Origin: CAMBDR01 sp046597185
GTDB lineage: Bacteria > Pseudomonadota > Gammaproteobacteria > Burkholderiales > Burkholderiaceae_D
Length of the DNA: 8,046 nt
Assembly (NCBI GenBank): GCA_046597185.1
Contig: JBKJLF010000649.1
Coordinates: 1 to 8,046 of the forward strand
Direction: 5' to 3'
In this document: positions 1 through 5,718 of the stretch, in pieces
Layout of the letters: each line of letters begins with the position of its first letter
Numbering within the stretch: position 1 is the stretch's first letter
Made by a program: the position numbers and the translations under genes
The notes under the pieces: generated by a model
The model's input: the letters and a program-made list of their open reading frames with translations, nothing else
What the model was told of the DNA's origin: nothing
Databases searched by the model: none

Positions 1-18
1 GCAATTTAAAATGCAGGG

Positions 19-27
19 TGCTATAAT
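19..27 (+). promoter_or_regulatory. Extended -10 promoter element upstream of the 49-210 / 241-1401 operon
   Basis: A perfect TATAAT hexamer lies at 22-27 and is preceded by TG one base upstream (TGCTATAAT), which is the extended -10 form for sigma-70. The -35 position falls at or beyond the window edge and cannot be judged. A transcript would start near 34, just before the Shine-Dalgarno sequence of the first small gene. Confidence 0.5.
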
Positions 28-48
28 TAATTCAACTTTGGAGGAATT

Positions 49-210
49 ATGGATACGCTACACTTTGACTTTAACTACATTGCTGGGGTTTTACCTGTTA
101 GTACTGACGGCAGCCAAGCGTGGCAATATTTGCCACAAGATCAGGAGTGTGCTGTGCGTATTGCGGGAACTAGTGTTCCAAACCCTCGACCGCAACCGCC
201 AAATAAATAA
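49..210 (+). CDS. Small hypothetical protein, 53 aa
   Basis: A short ORF begins at an ATG with a strong Shine-Dalgarno sequence, GGAGG at 40-44, four bases before the start, and ends at TAA 208-210. The product starts MDTLHFDFNYIAGVLP, contains one cysteine (residue 34), and ends in a proline-rich tail (PNPRPQPPNK). No transmembrane segment or known family is recognised. It sits 14 bases after a good extended -10 promoter element and 30 bases before the next gene on the same strand, so it is probably the first gene of a two-gene operon with the membrane protein at 241-1401. The ribosome binding site and operon position are the main support. An overlapping ORF in another frame (11-277) lacks such a site and was not chosen. 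Confidence 0.6.
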   Translation: MDTLHFDFNYIAGVLPVSTDGSQAWQYLPQDQECAVRIAGTSVPNPRPQPPNK

Positions 211-240
211 GAAGTCCGATGAGAAATATCAGGAGGTATT

Positions 241-1401
241 ATGCAACAGTCATCTTCTACCATTGCCAATCCATTAGTCAATGAGCTGTTTTTTCGTGCC
301 AAATTGGGCTTGTTTATGTTCCTGGCATGGAAACTGGCTGCCGTCACTTTGCAATCTGTAACGGCAGGCGATGTGGAGCTGATCCTTCTTTGTCTGGTTG
401 AGGTTTCGACGATGGTGTTATTGTCCATGTTGTTCTCAAACAAGAATGTCGCCAAAGATTTGAATGAATTGAATTGCTATGCCTTGCTTGCGCACCTGTT
501 GTATTTGCCCGCCTACTATCAATTGGTATCAGCGGAATATCACAATATCGCAATTAAAATTTTGCTGTCGTTGGCTGCGATCAGGTTGATTTACTTTGGC
601 CCTATTGACGAAAATAATGACTACAAGGGTGTTTCGCCGTTTGGCATTCTGGAGCATACCAAAACGTGGATACATCAACACAATGGCAGTGCGATTGAGC
701 GAATTTCAAACTACCTGCCAACGGTACTGTTTTTCGGTAGCGTGATCCCGCTGGCTTTCATCATGTGGCGTGCCCATGATCTGGTCATTACCGGGACAAT
801 TATTGGGCTAATGATATTTATCTTTTTGATTGCGCAACAACTGCAAAAGAAGTCCACATCGGTCGAATATGGCAAAGAAGGTGACTATCTGGTTTGGAGC
901 TTGCCTGCCGATGCCAGCCACAAGAGCCGCGAGCGCATGGCAGCCATTAAAAGCGTGGTGGAAAATTATATACTGGCCATTGACGACCCCAGGGTGTCCA
1001 ATGCCGAGATGCGCAATGAATTGATCAAAAAAATCTATGATGACGAGGCAAAATATCATTTACTGAACGAAGACACGATTGCCTTATCCGCCATCTTTAA
1101 TGCGCGTTCTGCCGCCGCCAAGCAAATCATTTTAAATATCGTGGCGGCAGATTTTAATTTGCATGATCAGGATGGTTTCTTGCAACATAAAAAATCGATT
1201 AAAAAATCACAGCAACTCAGCAATGCCATTCTGGATAAAACCCCTCTGTCGGAGCGCTCTTTTTTGGTGGGGTATCAATATGAATCGGCCAATCCGATCA
1301 CCAAAAATGTAATTGATGAACTTTTGGCACCCCGCCAGGCAGACTGTGAAAACGAGATCACGCGGGACTATGCTGTGCTGGCAAAAGGCTTGTCAACGTA
1401 G
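241..1401 (+). CDS. Six-helix membrane protein with soluble C-terminal domain, function unknown
   Basis: A 386-aa protein with AGGAGG at 231-236, four bases before the ATG. The N-terminal half is strongly hydrophobic, with likely membrane helices near residues 21-38, 46-65, 82-98, 103-119, 158-177 and 182-199. A charged, mostly helical domain of about 185 residues follows, so it is probably an inner-membrane protein with a cytoplasmic C-terminal domain. No catalytic motif or familiar domain was recognised. It lies 30 bases after the small gene at 49-210 and probably shares its transcript. The low-GC, lysine- and isoleucine-rich coding sequence differs from the GC-richer ORF at 2389-2817. The stop is TAG at 1399-1401, and no clear terminator hairpin follows. 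The coding call is sure; the function is not known. Confidence 0.85.
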   Translation: MQQSSSTIANPLVNELFFRAKLGLFMFLAWKLAAVTLQSVTAGDVELILLCLVEVSTMVLLSMLFSNKNVAKDLNELNCYALLAHLLYLPAYYQLVSAEYHNIAIKILLSLAAIRLIYFGPIDENNDYKGVSPFGILEHTKTWIHQHNGSAIERISNYLPTVLFFGSVIPLAFIMWRAHDLVITGTIIGLMIFIFLIAQQLQKKSTSVEYGKEGDYLVWSLPADASHKSRERMAAIKSVVENYILAIDDPRVSNAEMRNELIKKIYDDEAKYHLLNEDTIALSAIFNARSAAAKQIILNIVAADFNLHDQDGFLQHKKSIKKSQQLSNAILDKTPLSERSFLVGYQYESANPITKNVIDELLAPRQADCENEITRDYAVLAKGLST

Positions 1402-1518
1402 CGCAAGCCAAACCGGGGAGTGATTCGACCAGATCGTAACCAGGCTATTACCTTGTCCCCAATTCAATAGATGGGCGGTGCAGTCACGCATGGCATTGGC
1501 CAAGGTTTGCCTGCCTGC
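1402..1518. other. Intergenic stretch between convergent genes
   Basis: The stretch separates the plus-strand membrane protein from the minus-strand ORF ending at 1519. It contains a short palindrome (TTGGCCAA, 1496-1503), but no convincing terminator hairpin with a U-tract and no attC palindrome. It may contain the remains of the missing C-terminal part of the 1519-1833 gene, but no continuation of that protein could be read in any frame. Confidence 0.3.
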
Positions 1519-1833
1519 TCAATAGTTGGGACTGCCGTTTTGCCGGAAATCAGTGACGGTGTTTTCAACCTGCGCTTTGATGCTTTTTACTTCGGTGCCT
1601 GGTATTGCCCGCCCATAGATGATGATGGGGCTGTTGGCCCAAGTTTTACCCTTTGGGTAGAATACCATGTGTAGATCTTGACTGACGCCACTTTGATTAT
1701 CCAGCACCCAGCCCGACTTGGCTGTGACGGCAAAGGCATGGTCGGCACCAAACAGCATGCCGCGTCCGCCTTCGGTGATGTCAGCGTTGGCTGTAAGAGA
1801 AACGAAGAAGGTGATGATCGCAAGTGTTCGCAT
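1519..1833 (-). CDS. Putative exported protein, possibly C-terminally truncated
   Basis: A 104-aa ORF that begins MRTLAIITFFVSLTANA, a good Sec signal peptide with probable cleavage after Ala17 (ANA|D), so the product should be periplasmic or secreted. The mature part contains glycine-rich and aromatic segments (EGGRGMLFGADHAF, GWVLDNQSG, HMVFYPKGKTW) and ends abruptly at SPNY. I suspect that related proteins are longer and that this copy has lost its C-terminus, but no homologue could be compared. The ATG lacks a Shine-Dalgarno sequence. Directly upstream, without any gap, lie the first codons of a different gene (DUF1272 remnant, 1834-1877) that keeps its own ribosome binding site in another frame. 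The gene has therefore probably been displaced from its own leader by a deletion and may be poorly translated. Confidence 0.55.
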   Translation of the reverse strand: MRTLAIITFFVSLTANADITEGGRGMLFGADHAFAVTAKSGWVLDNQSGVSQDLHMVFYPKGKTWANSPIIIYGRAIPGTEVKSIKAQVENTVTDFRQNGSPNY

Positions 1834-1877
1834 AGGTCTTTATTACAGCATTCGCAGTTTGGCCGCAGTTGAAGCAT
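1834..1877 (-). pseudogene. N-terminal remnant of a DUF1272 zinc-ribbon-type gene
   Basis: An ATG at 1877-1875 has a strong Shine-Dalgarno sequence (CAGGAG about seven bases upstream) and encodes MLQLRPNCECCNKDL. This closely matches, from memory, the conserved start of DUF1272 proteins, cysteine-rich proteins of roughly 60-90 residues with several CxxC pairs. After about 15 residues the similarity stops. The frame runs on to 1587 as an antisense-like serine/proline-rich sequence without the remaining cysteine pairs. The break coincides with the ATG of the exported-protein ORF at 1833, in a different frame. The simplest reading is a deletion that fused the DUF1272 start to the coding start of the next gene. 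The family assignment rests on memory of the N-terminal motif. Confidence 0.6.
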
Positions 1878-1944
1878 TGCAATACTCCTGGTTTAAAAAA
1901 TCTTGTTAAAATTAACCGACGGCAAGCGGCGGTCGTCGCAGGGG

Positions 1945-1957
1945 ATTGTATAACAAT
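1945..1957. promoter_or_regulatory. 13-bp palindrome overlapping a possible minus-strand -10 element
   Basis: ATTGTATAACAAT is a perfect five-base dyad (ATTGT/ACAAT) around a three-base centre. Read on the minus strand it contains TATACA (1952-1947), a fair -10 hexamer about 70 bases before the DUF1272 start codon. The matching -35 region is weak. It could be an operator over a promoter for the 1519-1877 transcript; this is inferred only from the dyad and its position. Confidence 0.3.
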
Positions 1958-2029
1958 TAAAGACACAAAATGCCACGAAACACGCTCGACAAGGTTTGGG
2001 CCGGGAACAAAAAGGCGGATTGGGCGTGG

Positions 2030-2302
2030 TCAGGTATTTCTCTCATATTCCTCAAGGGCGAGCAAGAGGCTGGTGCGATGAAGCCGCGCTACGTCCTGCC
2101 ATGGCTCACCGGTCAGTGCCGATTCCAGCGCCCACAACAGATTGAGACTGACGTTGTCATTGGCTCGTTTGGCCATGACAAAGGCGGGTACTGAACCGAG
2201 CTGACGAAGCTGCGCGATTGAAGCGATACCAGCGCGGGCGAGCATTGCTTCCGATTTACTGCCCAGGCTCTTGGGGTCTGCGATGGATTTTGGTTTAGTC
2301 AT
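2030..2302 (-). CDS. TfoX C-terminal-domain protein (stand-alone)
   Basis: A 90-aa protein beginning MTKPKSIADP. It matches the pattern of the TfoX/Sxy C-terminal domain: a helix-hairpin-helix-like start (SLGSKSEAMLARAGI, residues 12-26), AQLRQLGSVPAF (30-41), the characteristic SLNLLWALESALTG stretch (52-65), and a C-terminal HRTSLLLALEEYE segment. In full-length TfoX/Sxy, which regulates competence genes, this domain follows an N-terminal domain that is absent here; single-domain versions are common and their role is uncertain. The start at 2302 was chosen because the domain begins there; an upstream ATG would add ten residues (MQFFYFETHG) unlike the family. No strong Shine-Dalgarno sequence is present. 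It diverges from the ORF at 2389. Confidence 0.75.
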   Translation of the reverse strand: MTKPKSIADPKSLGSKSEAMLARAGIASIAQLRQLGSVPAFVMAKRANDNVSLNLLWALESALTGEPWQDVARLHRTSLLLALEEYERNT

Positions 2303-2326
2303 ACCATGAGTCTCAAAATAAAAAAA

Positions 2327-2354
2327 TTGCAAAGTACGATAAATCAGCTAACAT
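2327..2354 (+). promoter_or_regulatory. Possible sigma-70 promoter for the 2389-2817 ORF
   Basis: TTGCAA (2327-2332) and TAACAT (2349-2354) are separated by 16 bases in an AT-rich gap between two divergent ORFs. Both hexamers are imperfect. Transcription would begin near 2361, giving a leader of about 30 bases. Confidence 0.35.
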
Positions 2355-2388
2355 GGCAGGTAGATAAATCTTTCCCCTTCGCCTCACC

Positions 2389-2817
2389 ATGGAAAATGCC
2401 GCCTTGTCCCGCCAACAGCTTGCCCGGCATGCGCATACTGCACAAACTGAGGCGCGGCGGCAGTGGCATTTACCCGTCGCCCAAGGTTTGCGCGCCCCTT
2501 TGCTGGCTGCCACTATTATCGCAGCAGCAAGCGTGCAAATCGAGCTGGGGAAAGCCAGAAAGCTATGCAGCCAGGATTACATTGCTGGCTGGGAAGCATT
2601 GTTGGCAACGCCTTTGATGGCAGCGCAATTGCTGGAGCAACAATCCGACTACGCCGCACAAATGCGGCAAAATTCGCCTTTTGTGGCGACGGTGCGGCAA
2701 TACTTGTTGGCCGATGCTACGAAAAAAATTCAGGCGGCACCGCCTCGCACTAGCCCCTTGCAGGGTGGCGGCCTTGATGCCATCGTCCCTTTGTTCGATT
2801 CACTCTGGCAACGGTAA
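2389..2817 (+). CDS. Hypothetical alanine/glutamine-rich helical protein
   Basis: A 142-aa ORF, rich in Ala, Gln, Leu and Arg, predicted to be largely helical. It includes a hydrophobic patch near residues 31-49 (GLRAPLLAATIIAAASVQI) that might be a weak membrane or buried helix. No family is recognised. There is no good Shine-Dalgarno sequence before the ATG, although a possible promoter lies at 2327-2354. Its last 18 bases overlap, tail to tail, the end of the NTF2-like gene (2800-3156). The C-terminal part (APPRTSPLQGGGL onward) is low-complexity and could be foreign sequence joined when the left edge of the cassette array formed. It is more GC-rich than the 241-1401 gene. The coding call is moderate. 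Confidence 0.5.
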   Translation: MENAALSRQQLARHAHTAQTEARRQWHLPVAQGLRAPLLAATIIAAASVQIELGKARKLCSQDYIAGWEALLATPLMAAQLLEQQSDYAAQMRQNSPFVATVRQYLLADATKKIQAAPPRTSPLQGGGLDAIVPLFDSLWQR

Positions 2818-3156
2818 ACCGTGCGCTTCCAAGAATGACAATTTGTCCCAGTACCCGCGCTGAAAGTCGATGCTTCCATTGACCACATGAAACAAGCCGC
2901 AGCCTCTTAGACCAAGTGGGGCTTTCCATTCCAGTATTGCCCACTCGCCATCTTCGAGGATTTGTTCGACCTCACAAACCATTTTGGCTGACGCAAACTC
3001 TGCCGCGAACATTTCCCGAATTGCGGCCCGTCCGTGTACGGGGGCGTTGGCAACTTGGTGATTGATGGCGTCTTTCGCGTAGAGGCACGCCAGCGCTTCC
3101 ACGTCGGCGCGGTTGAATGCTTCTACCCAGGCGGAAACGAGCTGACGGGGCTGCAT
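2800..3156 (-). CDS. SnoaL/NTF2-like fold protein (nuclear transport factor 2 family)
   Basis: A 118-aa protein with the typical opening of SnoaL-like NTF2 proteins: a first helix LVSAWVEAFNRADVEALACLY, then KDAINHQ, a GRAAIREMF segment, and the strands ILEDGEWAILEW and GCGLFHVVNGSIDFQRGYWDKLSF. The length fits one cone-shaped alpha+beta barrel. Such proteins are small-molecule-binding or catalytic (isomerase, cyclase, hydrolase), and the sequence does not say which. It is the last gene of the array: its ATG lies three bases after the R' core of the attC at 3160-3249. That leaves almost no room for a normal ribosome binding site, so translation may be weak or leader-poor. No attC follows the stop at 2800, where it meets the opposing ORF 2389-2817. 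Confidence 0.8.
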   Translation of the reverse strand: MQPRQLVSAWVEAFNRADVEALACLYAKDAINHQVANAPVHGRAAIREMFAAEFASAKMVCEVEQILEDGEWAILEWKAPLGLRGCGLFHVVNGSIDFQRGYWDKLSFLEAHGLPLPE

Positions 3157-3159
3157 GCG

Positions 3160-3249
3160 CGCTAACGCCCAAATGACGAGATCGCCACGACGGTCATAAA
3201 TTTGAGTGAAATATTCATTGGCGATTCTGCGTCGATTGTCTTGTTAGCC
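3160..3249 (-). repeat. attC site (90 bp), between 289-aa and NTF2-like cassettes
   Basis: Read on the minus strand it begins GGCTAAC and ends GTTAGCG. These core sites pair with each other but depart from RYYYAAC/GTTRRRY at a C/G position. Inside, the arms pair through GACG and ATCGCC blocks, with the first arm carrying about three extra bases, as expected for L''. The TAA stop of the upstream gene (3246-3244) lies inside the R'' core, a common cassette arrangement. Confidence 0.7.
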
Positions 3250-4113
3250 ATCAAAGGCTTGGCCCTCCCAAAATGCACGCGGGTAAAAGCGTTCTGACGG
3301 CGCTTGAAAATTAAGCCCTCTGGCACGAGCAAGGCGACATAGTGCACTTCCAAAGACATCAAAACAATCACGCCCGTCATACCCGTATCCCCACATCCGA
3401 TCCGACTTTCGGGAGCGTTGCCTACGGACAAAGGCGGCCTCACGGGCTTCCAGTTCGCGAGAAAACTTCTCACTGTTGCCGCTGGCCACTGCATCCACGA
3501 GAAGTTCATATCCAAACCCAAATTCTGACTTTTTGAACGAACCTCGTTTCTTCTCGAAGCTTGCAAACGAGACTTTGTCGTATTGGCCTGTAGCACAGTA
3601 GAGAATCTGCCAAGTCAAGAACGGCCTCGCGAACTCTTGGTCGAGTGGTTGGAACAATATTGAATTGCTACACGCCGCATAATCACTTGCGATGGCGTCG
3701 AATCTGCCGACCAATAGGAAGCACAGCAGACGTTCCAGTTGGCTCCCCATGGAGAGCAATTGTCCATCCCATGCAAAGCGGCCTTCCACACCTTTGGCTA
3801 CCAATGCAGCGATTTCCTTAAAGGTCGGTTGCTTCAGTTTTGCAGGATAGGAAAAGTGGCACATTGCGGCATGAATATCGCCGTCAACAATTGCACTGAT
3901 CTGGCCAAGCTGTAAGCAACCAGTTGCGATGCCACTCAAAGTGAGTTCGCCGGTGGCGAAAGCGCCACGCGCCTTTAACGCTGCTCGTCTTGTAGGCCAG
4001 ACATCTATCATGTGCTCTATCTCGGCCAGATGCCGCTTGACAAATGCCTGGCGAAATACCGCTATTTGAGATTCCTCATTGGCGCTGGTAGTTTCCATGT
4101 GTGTGATCGTCAT
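3244..4113 (-). CDS. Cassette-borne hypothetical protein, 289 aa, possibly immunity-like
   Basis: The ATG lies seven bases after the R' core of the attC at 4121-4214, and the TAA stop is inside the R'' core of the next attC. The gene therefore fills its cassette. The protein looks cytoplasmic and helical throughout, with no signal peptide. Helical blocks run from about residue 15 to 215, followed by a distinctive C-terminal segment: a basic stretch (REAAFVRRQRSRKSDRMWG, 224-242), then DGRDCFDVFGSALCRLARARGL (246-267). The FGSALCRLARARGL pattern reminds me of Imm49-type and similar toxin-immunity proteins, and a pre-toxin-like gene lies two cassettes away. This is a weak resemblance from memory only. 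There is no strong Shine-Dalgarno sequence; ATG Met6 is an alternative start. Confidence 0.75.
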   Translation of the reverse strand: MTITHMETTSANEESQIAVFRQAFVKRHLAEIEHMIDVWPTRRAALKARGAFATGELTLSGIATGCLQLGQISAIVDGDIHAAMCHFSYPAKLKQPTFKEIAALVAKGVEGRFAWDGQLLSMGSQLERLLCFLLVGRFDAIASDYAACSNSILFQPLDQEFARPFLTWQILYCATGQYDKVSFASFEKKRGSFKKSEFGFGYELLVDAVASGNSEKFSRELEAREAAFVRRQRSRKSDRMWGYGYDGRDCFDVFGSALCRLARARGLNFQAPSERFYPRAFWEGQAFDG

Positions 4114-4120
4114 TCTTGAT

Positions 4121-4214
4121 GTTCAACGCAGCGTTAACCTGCGGCCCTGTGCCACATGCCGATCCCAAGCAAAGTGCGGGCATTAGGGCAGGCAGGTTGA
4201 ATGCCGGGTTGGGC
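4121..4214 (-). repeat. attC site (94 bp), between 356-aa and 289-aa cassettes
   Basis: On the minus strand it begins with the R'' core GCCCAAC (4214-4208) and ends with the R' core GTTGAAC (4127-4121). Both fit the consensus. The arms share an AACCTGC block and a GC.TT motif, with about two extra bases in the first arm, as expected for L''. The upstream gene stops 31 bases before it (4246) and the downstream gene starts seven bases after it (4113). Confidence 0.8.
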
Positions 4215-4245
4215 GTCACCTGCGGCTTCACTACTACGAAGCACA

Positions 4246-5316
4246 TCAATTAATTGCTTCTTGCGTAGCTTTGTCGAGATTTTCAATGGCGATGTCAAAT
4301 TGCTTCAACTGCTCGTCTCGCTTGCCCATGATTTCCGTGGCATGCGCTTTTACGGCCACCAATGCAGGATCTCCCTCCGGTACGTTGTTGCTGGTCATTG
4401 TGATTATTGAATTTGTGATCGTATCGAGTTGGAAATTGAAAAACTTGGCAACCTCATCCCGCTTTTGCAGCAGTGTCGCACGATGACAGCCAAACATCTT
4501 ATGAGCTGGCCCGACCAGTTCTTGGCGCATGCGATCCTTGAAGGATGCCTGCTTCTGGGCGATCAAAGTGGCTGCATCAGTGGCCACGGTTTTTGCTTCG
4601 TCAGCCAATTGCTTGCCAGCGTCCTGCGCAAATTTTATTTTCACGACAGGAACGGTGAAAATTATCTCTTGGGTCTTCATTGCGACTTGAGGGATGCTTA
4701 CGACCATTTTTTGGGTCTTCATCTCAACGGATGGTAGACCCACCACGATTCGCTGTTGCCGATCTTCCCAAGTAGGTACGTCTATGAAAGTCTTCTTCCA
4801 ACGAACAGTTGTCTGAGGTACATCAGTACAGACCTTTCCCAGCGGCCAACCTAAATCCACACACTCCGTCACCATTTCGGTAAAGGTTTCTGGGATTGGC
4901 GGACCTTCGACAGTCTTCATCACCATAGTCGGAACATTGAAAATGATGTCCGTGTCCTTCGTCATCACTTCAGGAAGATCAAGCGACCATTCCTCATCTT
5001 TCGTTGTGATTTCCGGGAGATCAAGAGAGAACTTGACTACGTCTTCTCCGATTTCGATGACAAACAGTGCACCTATTGCTTTGCCGACGACAGCGCCTGC
5101 CGCTGCGCCACCGGGATCACCGAAGGCACCGCCAATAACAGTTCCCGCAGTTGCTCCAACGCCCTGTGCCAAATCGTTGTTGTCCTTGAATTTTTCAGAC
5201 AGGTCTTTCGTCTTTGACTCAGTATCTTGAGCGACAGTTGAAAGTTCGTCCTTCAGCGACTTCTGTATTTCCTGAAGTTTCTGGTCGAATGCAGACTTTT
5301 CCGCTTCACATGCCAT
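4246..5316 (-). CDS. Cassette-borne glycine-zipper protein with 14-residue beta-strand repeats
   Basis: A 356-aa protein. The start at 5316 was chosen for its AAGGAG Shine-Dalgarno sequence (5323-5328, six-base spacer); an upstream ATG at 5448 would lie inside the neighbouring attC. Layout: a helical, charged N-terminus (5-48); a glycine-zipper hydrophobic segment (51-88: ATAGTVIGGAFG, AAAGAVVGKAIGALF); then a beta-repeat region (95-228). Repeats of about 14 residues are seen at 96-109, 110-123, 124-135, 189-202, 203-216 and 217-228, with the pattern hydrophobic-x-hydrophobic-Pro-x-Val-x-Met-Lys-Thr-Gln. A middle part (145-185) has two cysteines and further VP or WP motifs. A helical C-terminus (229-356) follows. 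The zipper suggests membrane insertion or assembly, and the repeats suggest a beta-sheet stack. No enzyme motif or named family is recognised. Confidence 0.85.
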   Translation of the reverse strand: MACEAEKSAFDQKLQEIQKSLKDELSTVAQDTESKTKDLSEKFKDNNDLAQGVGATAGTVIGGAFGDPGGAAAGAVVGKAIGALFVIEIGEDVVKFSLDLPEITTKDEEWSLDLPEVMTKDTDIIFNVPTMVMKTVEGPPIPETFTEMVTECVDLGWPLGKVCTDVPQTTVRWKKTFIDVPTWEDRQQRIVVGLPSVEMKTQKMVVSIPQVAMKTQEIIFTVPVVKIKFAQDAGKQLADEAKTVATDAATLIAQKQASFKDRMRQELVGPAHKMFGCHRATLLQKRDEVAKFFNFQLDTITNSIITMTSNNVPEGDPALVAVKAHATEIMGKRDEQLKQFDIAIENLDKATQEAIN

Positions 5317-5322
5317 TTCGTT

Positions 5323-5328
5323 CTCCTT
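5323..5328 (-). promoter_or_regulatory. Ribosome binding site that fixes the start of the 356-aa gene
   Basis: AAGGAG on the minus strand lies six bases before the ATG at 5316. The longer reading frame up to 5448 has no such site and crosses the attC palindrome, so the shorter start is preferred. Confidence 0.75.
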
Positions 5329-5378
5329 GCAATACTGACGTGAAGAGCCTGTGACCCGGCTCGGTGGGTTTCTGTGAC

Positions 5379-5498
5379 GCCCAACGTAAAGGTAACGGGC
5401 ACGCCCGGAGCCGGCCCCAAAAAGTGGCAAACCGTTGTTGCCACGCAATACTAAAACGAAGTTGCGGTAGGCGTGTCCGGTTGACCGTTATGTTGGGT
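5379..5498 (-). repeat. attC site (120 bp, long type), between pre-toxin-like and 356-aa cassettes
   Basis: On the minus strand it runs from R'' ACCCAAC (5498-5492) to R' GTTGGGC (5385-5379). The outer arms (ATAACGGTCAACCGGACACGCC against GTAAAGGTAACGGGCACGCC in the opposite strand) pair almost fully, the first arm carrying two extra bases. A central part rich in paired and unpaired blocks gives the length typical of long, VCR-like sites. It is a near-copy of the site at 6980-7099, with about 17 differences in 120 positions by hand alignment. Confidence 0.85.
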
Positions 5499-5578
5499 AT
5501 GATGGTGAAAAAAGTCGTCAATCGTCGCCCAACCAACTGCGATGCAACTTATACATGTGCATGGAAGGGGCTGGTGGT

Positions 5579-5686
5579 TTAGCGTGAAATATAGCCTGAA
5601 GAAATGATCTCCCCTGTTGTTTCGCTAATGACAAATAACGCCTTAGTACCCAATGACCCCGCGTTGGTTTCAATTTCGAAATTCAT
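5579..5686 (-). CDS. Small ORF, 35 aa, downstream of the pre-toxin-like gene
   Basis: ATG at 5686, stop TAA at 5581-5579. The product begins MNFEIETNAGSLGTKALF and ends SGYISR. It is a balanced, protein-like sequence with alternating hydrophobic residues that could form a small beta-hairpin. A GGGGTAAGG stretch lies about 7-15 bases upstream, a loose ribosome binding site. It sits in the same cassette as the 198-aa gene (stop at 5719), in a different frame, with attC following about 80 bases later. It may be a genuine small gene, or a fragment of a longer one whose remainder was lost when this cassette formed. No family is recognised. Confidence 0.4.
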   Translation of the reverse strand: MNFEIETNAGSLGTKALFVISETTGEIISSGYISR

Positions 5687-5718
5687 ACTGCCAGCCTTAC
5701 CCCGCCGCGCTGCGATGC

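Noticed and set aside
1587..1833. Continuation of the DUF1272-like frame as a 96-aa protein
   Set aside because: After about 15 residues the expected cysteine pairs are missing and the sequence is an out-of-frame reading of the exported-protein ORF.
1971..2035. Degenerate attC downstream of the TfoX-like gene (CCACG ... CGTGG arms, GCCCAAT)
   Set aside because: Only the outer five bases pair and the core site has T in place of the essential C of AAC; the second core is absent.
5316..5448. Extension of the 356-aa gene to an upstream ATG at 5448 (400-aa version)
   Set aside because: The added 44 codons lie across the attC palindrome and have no ribosome binding site, whereas the ATG at 5316 has AAGGAG at good spacing.
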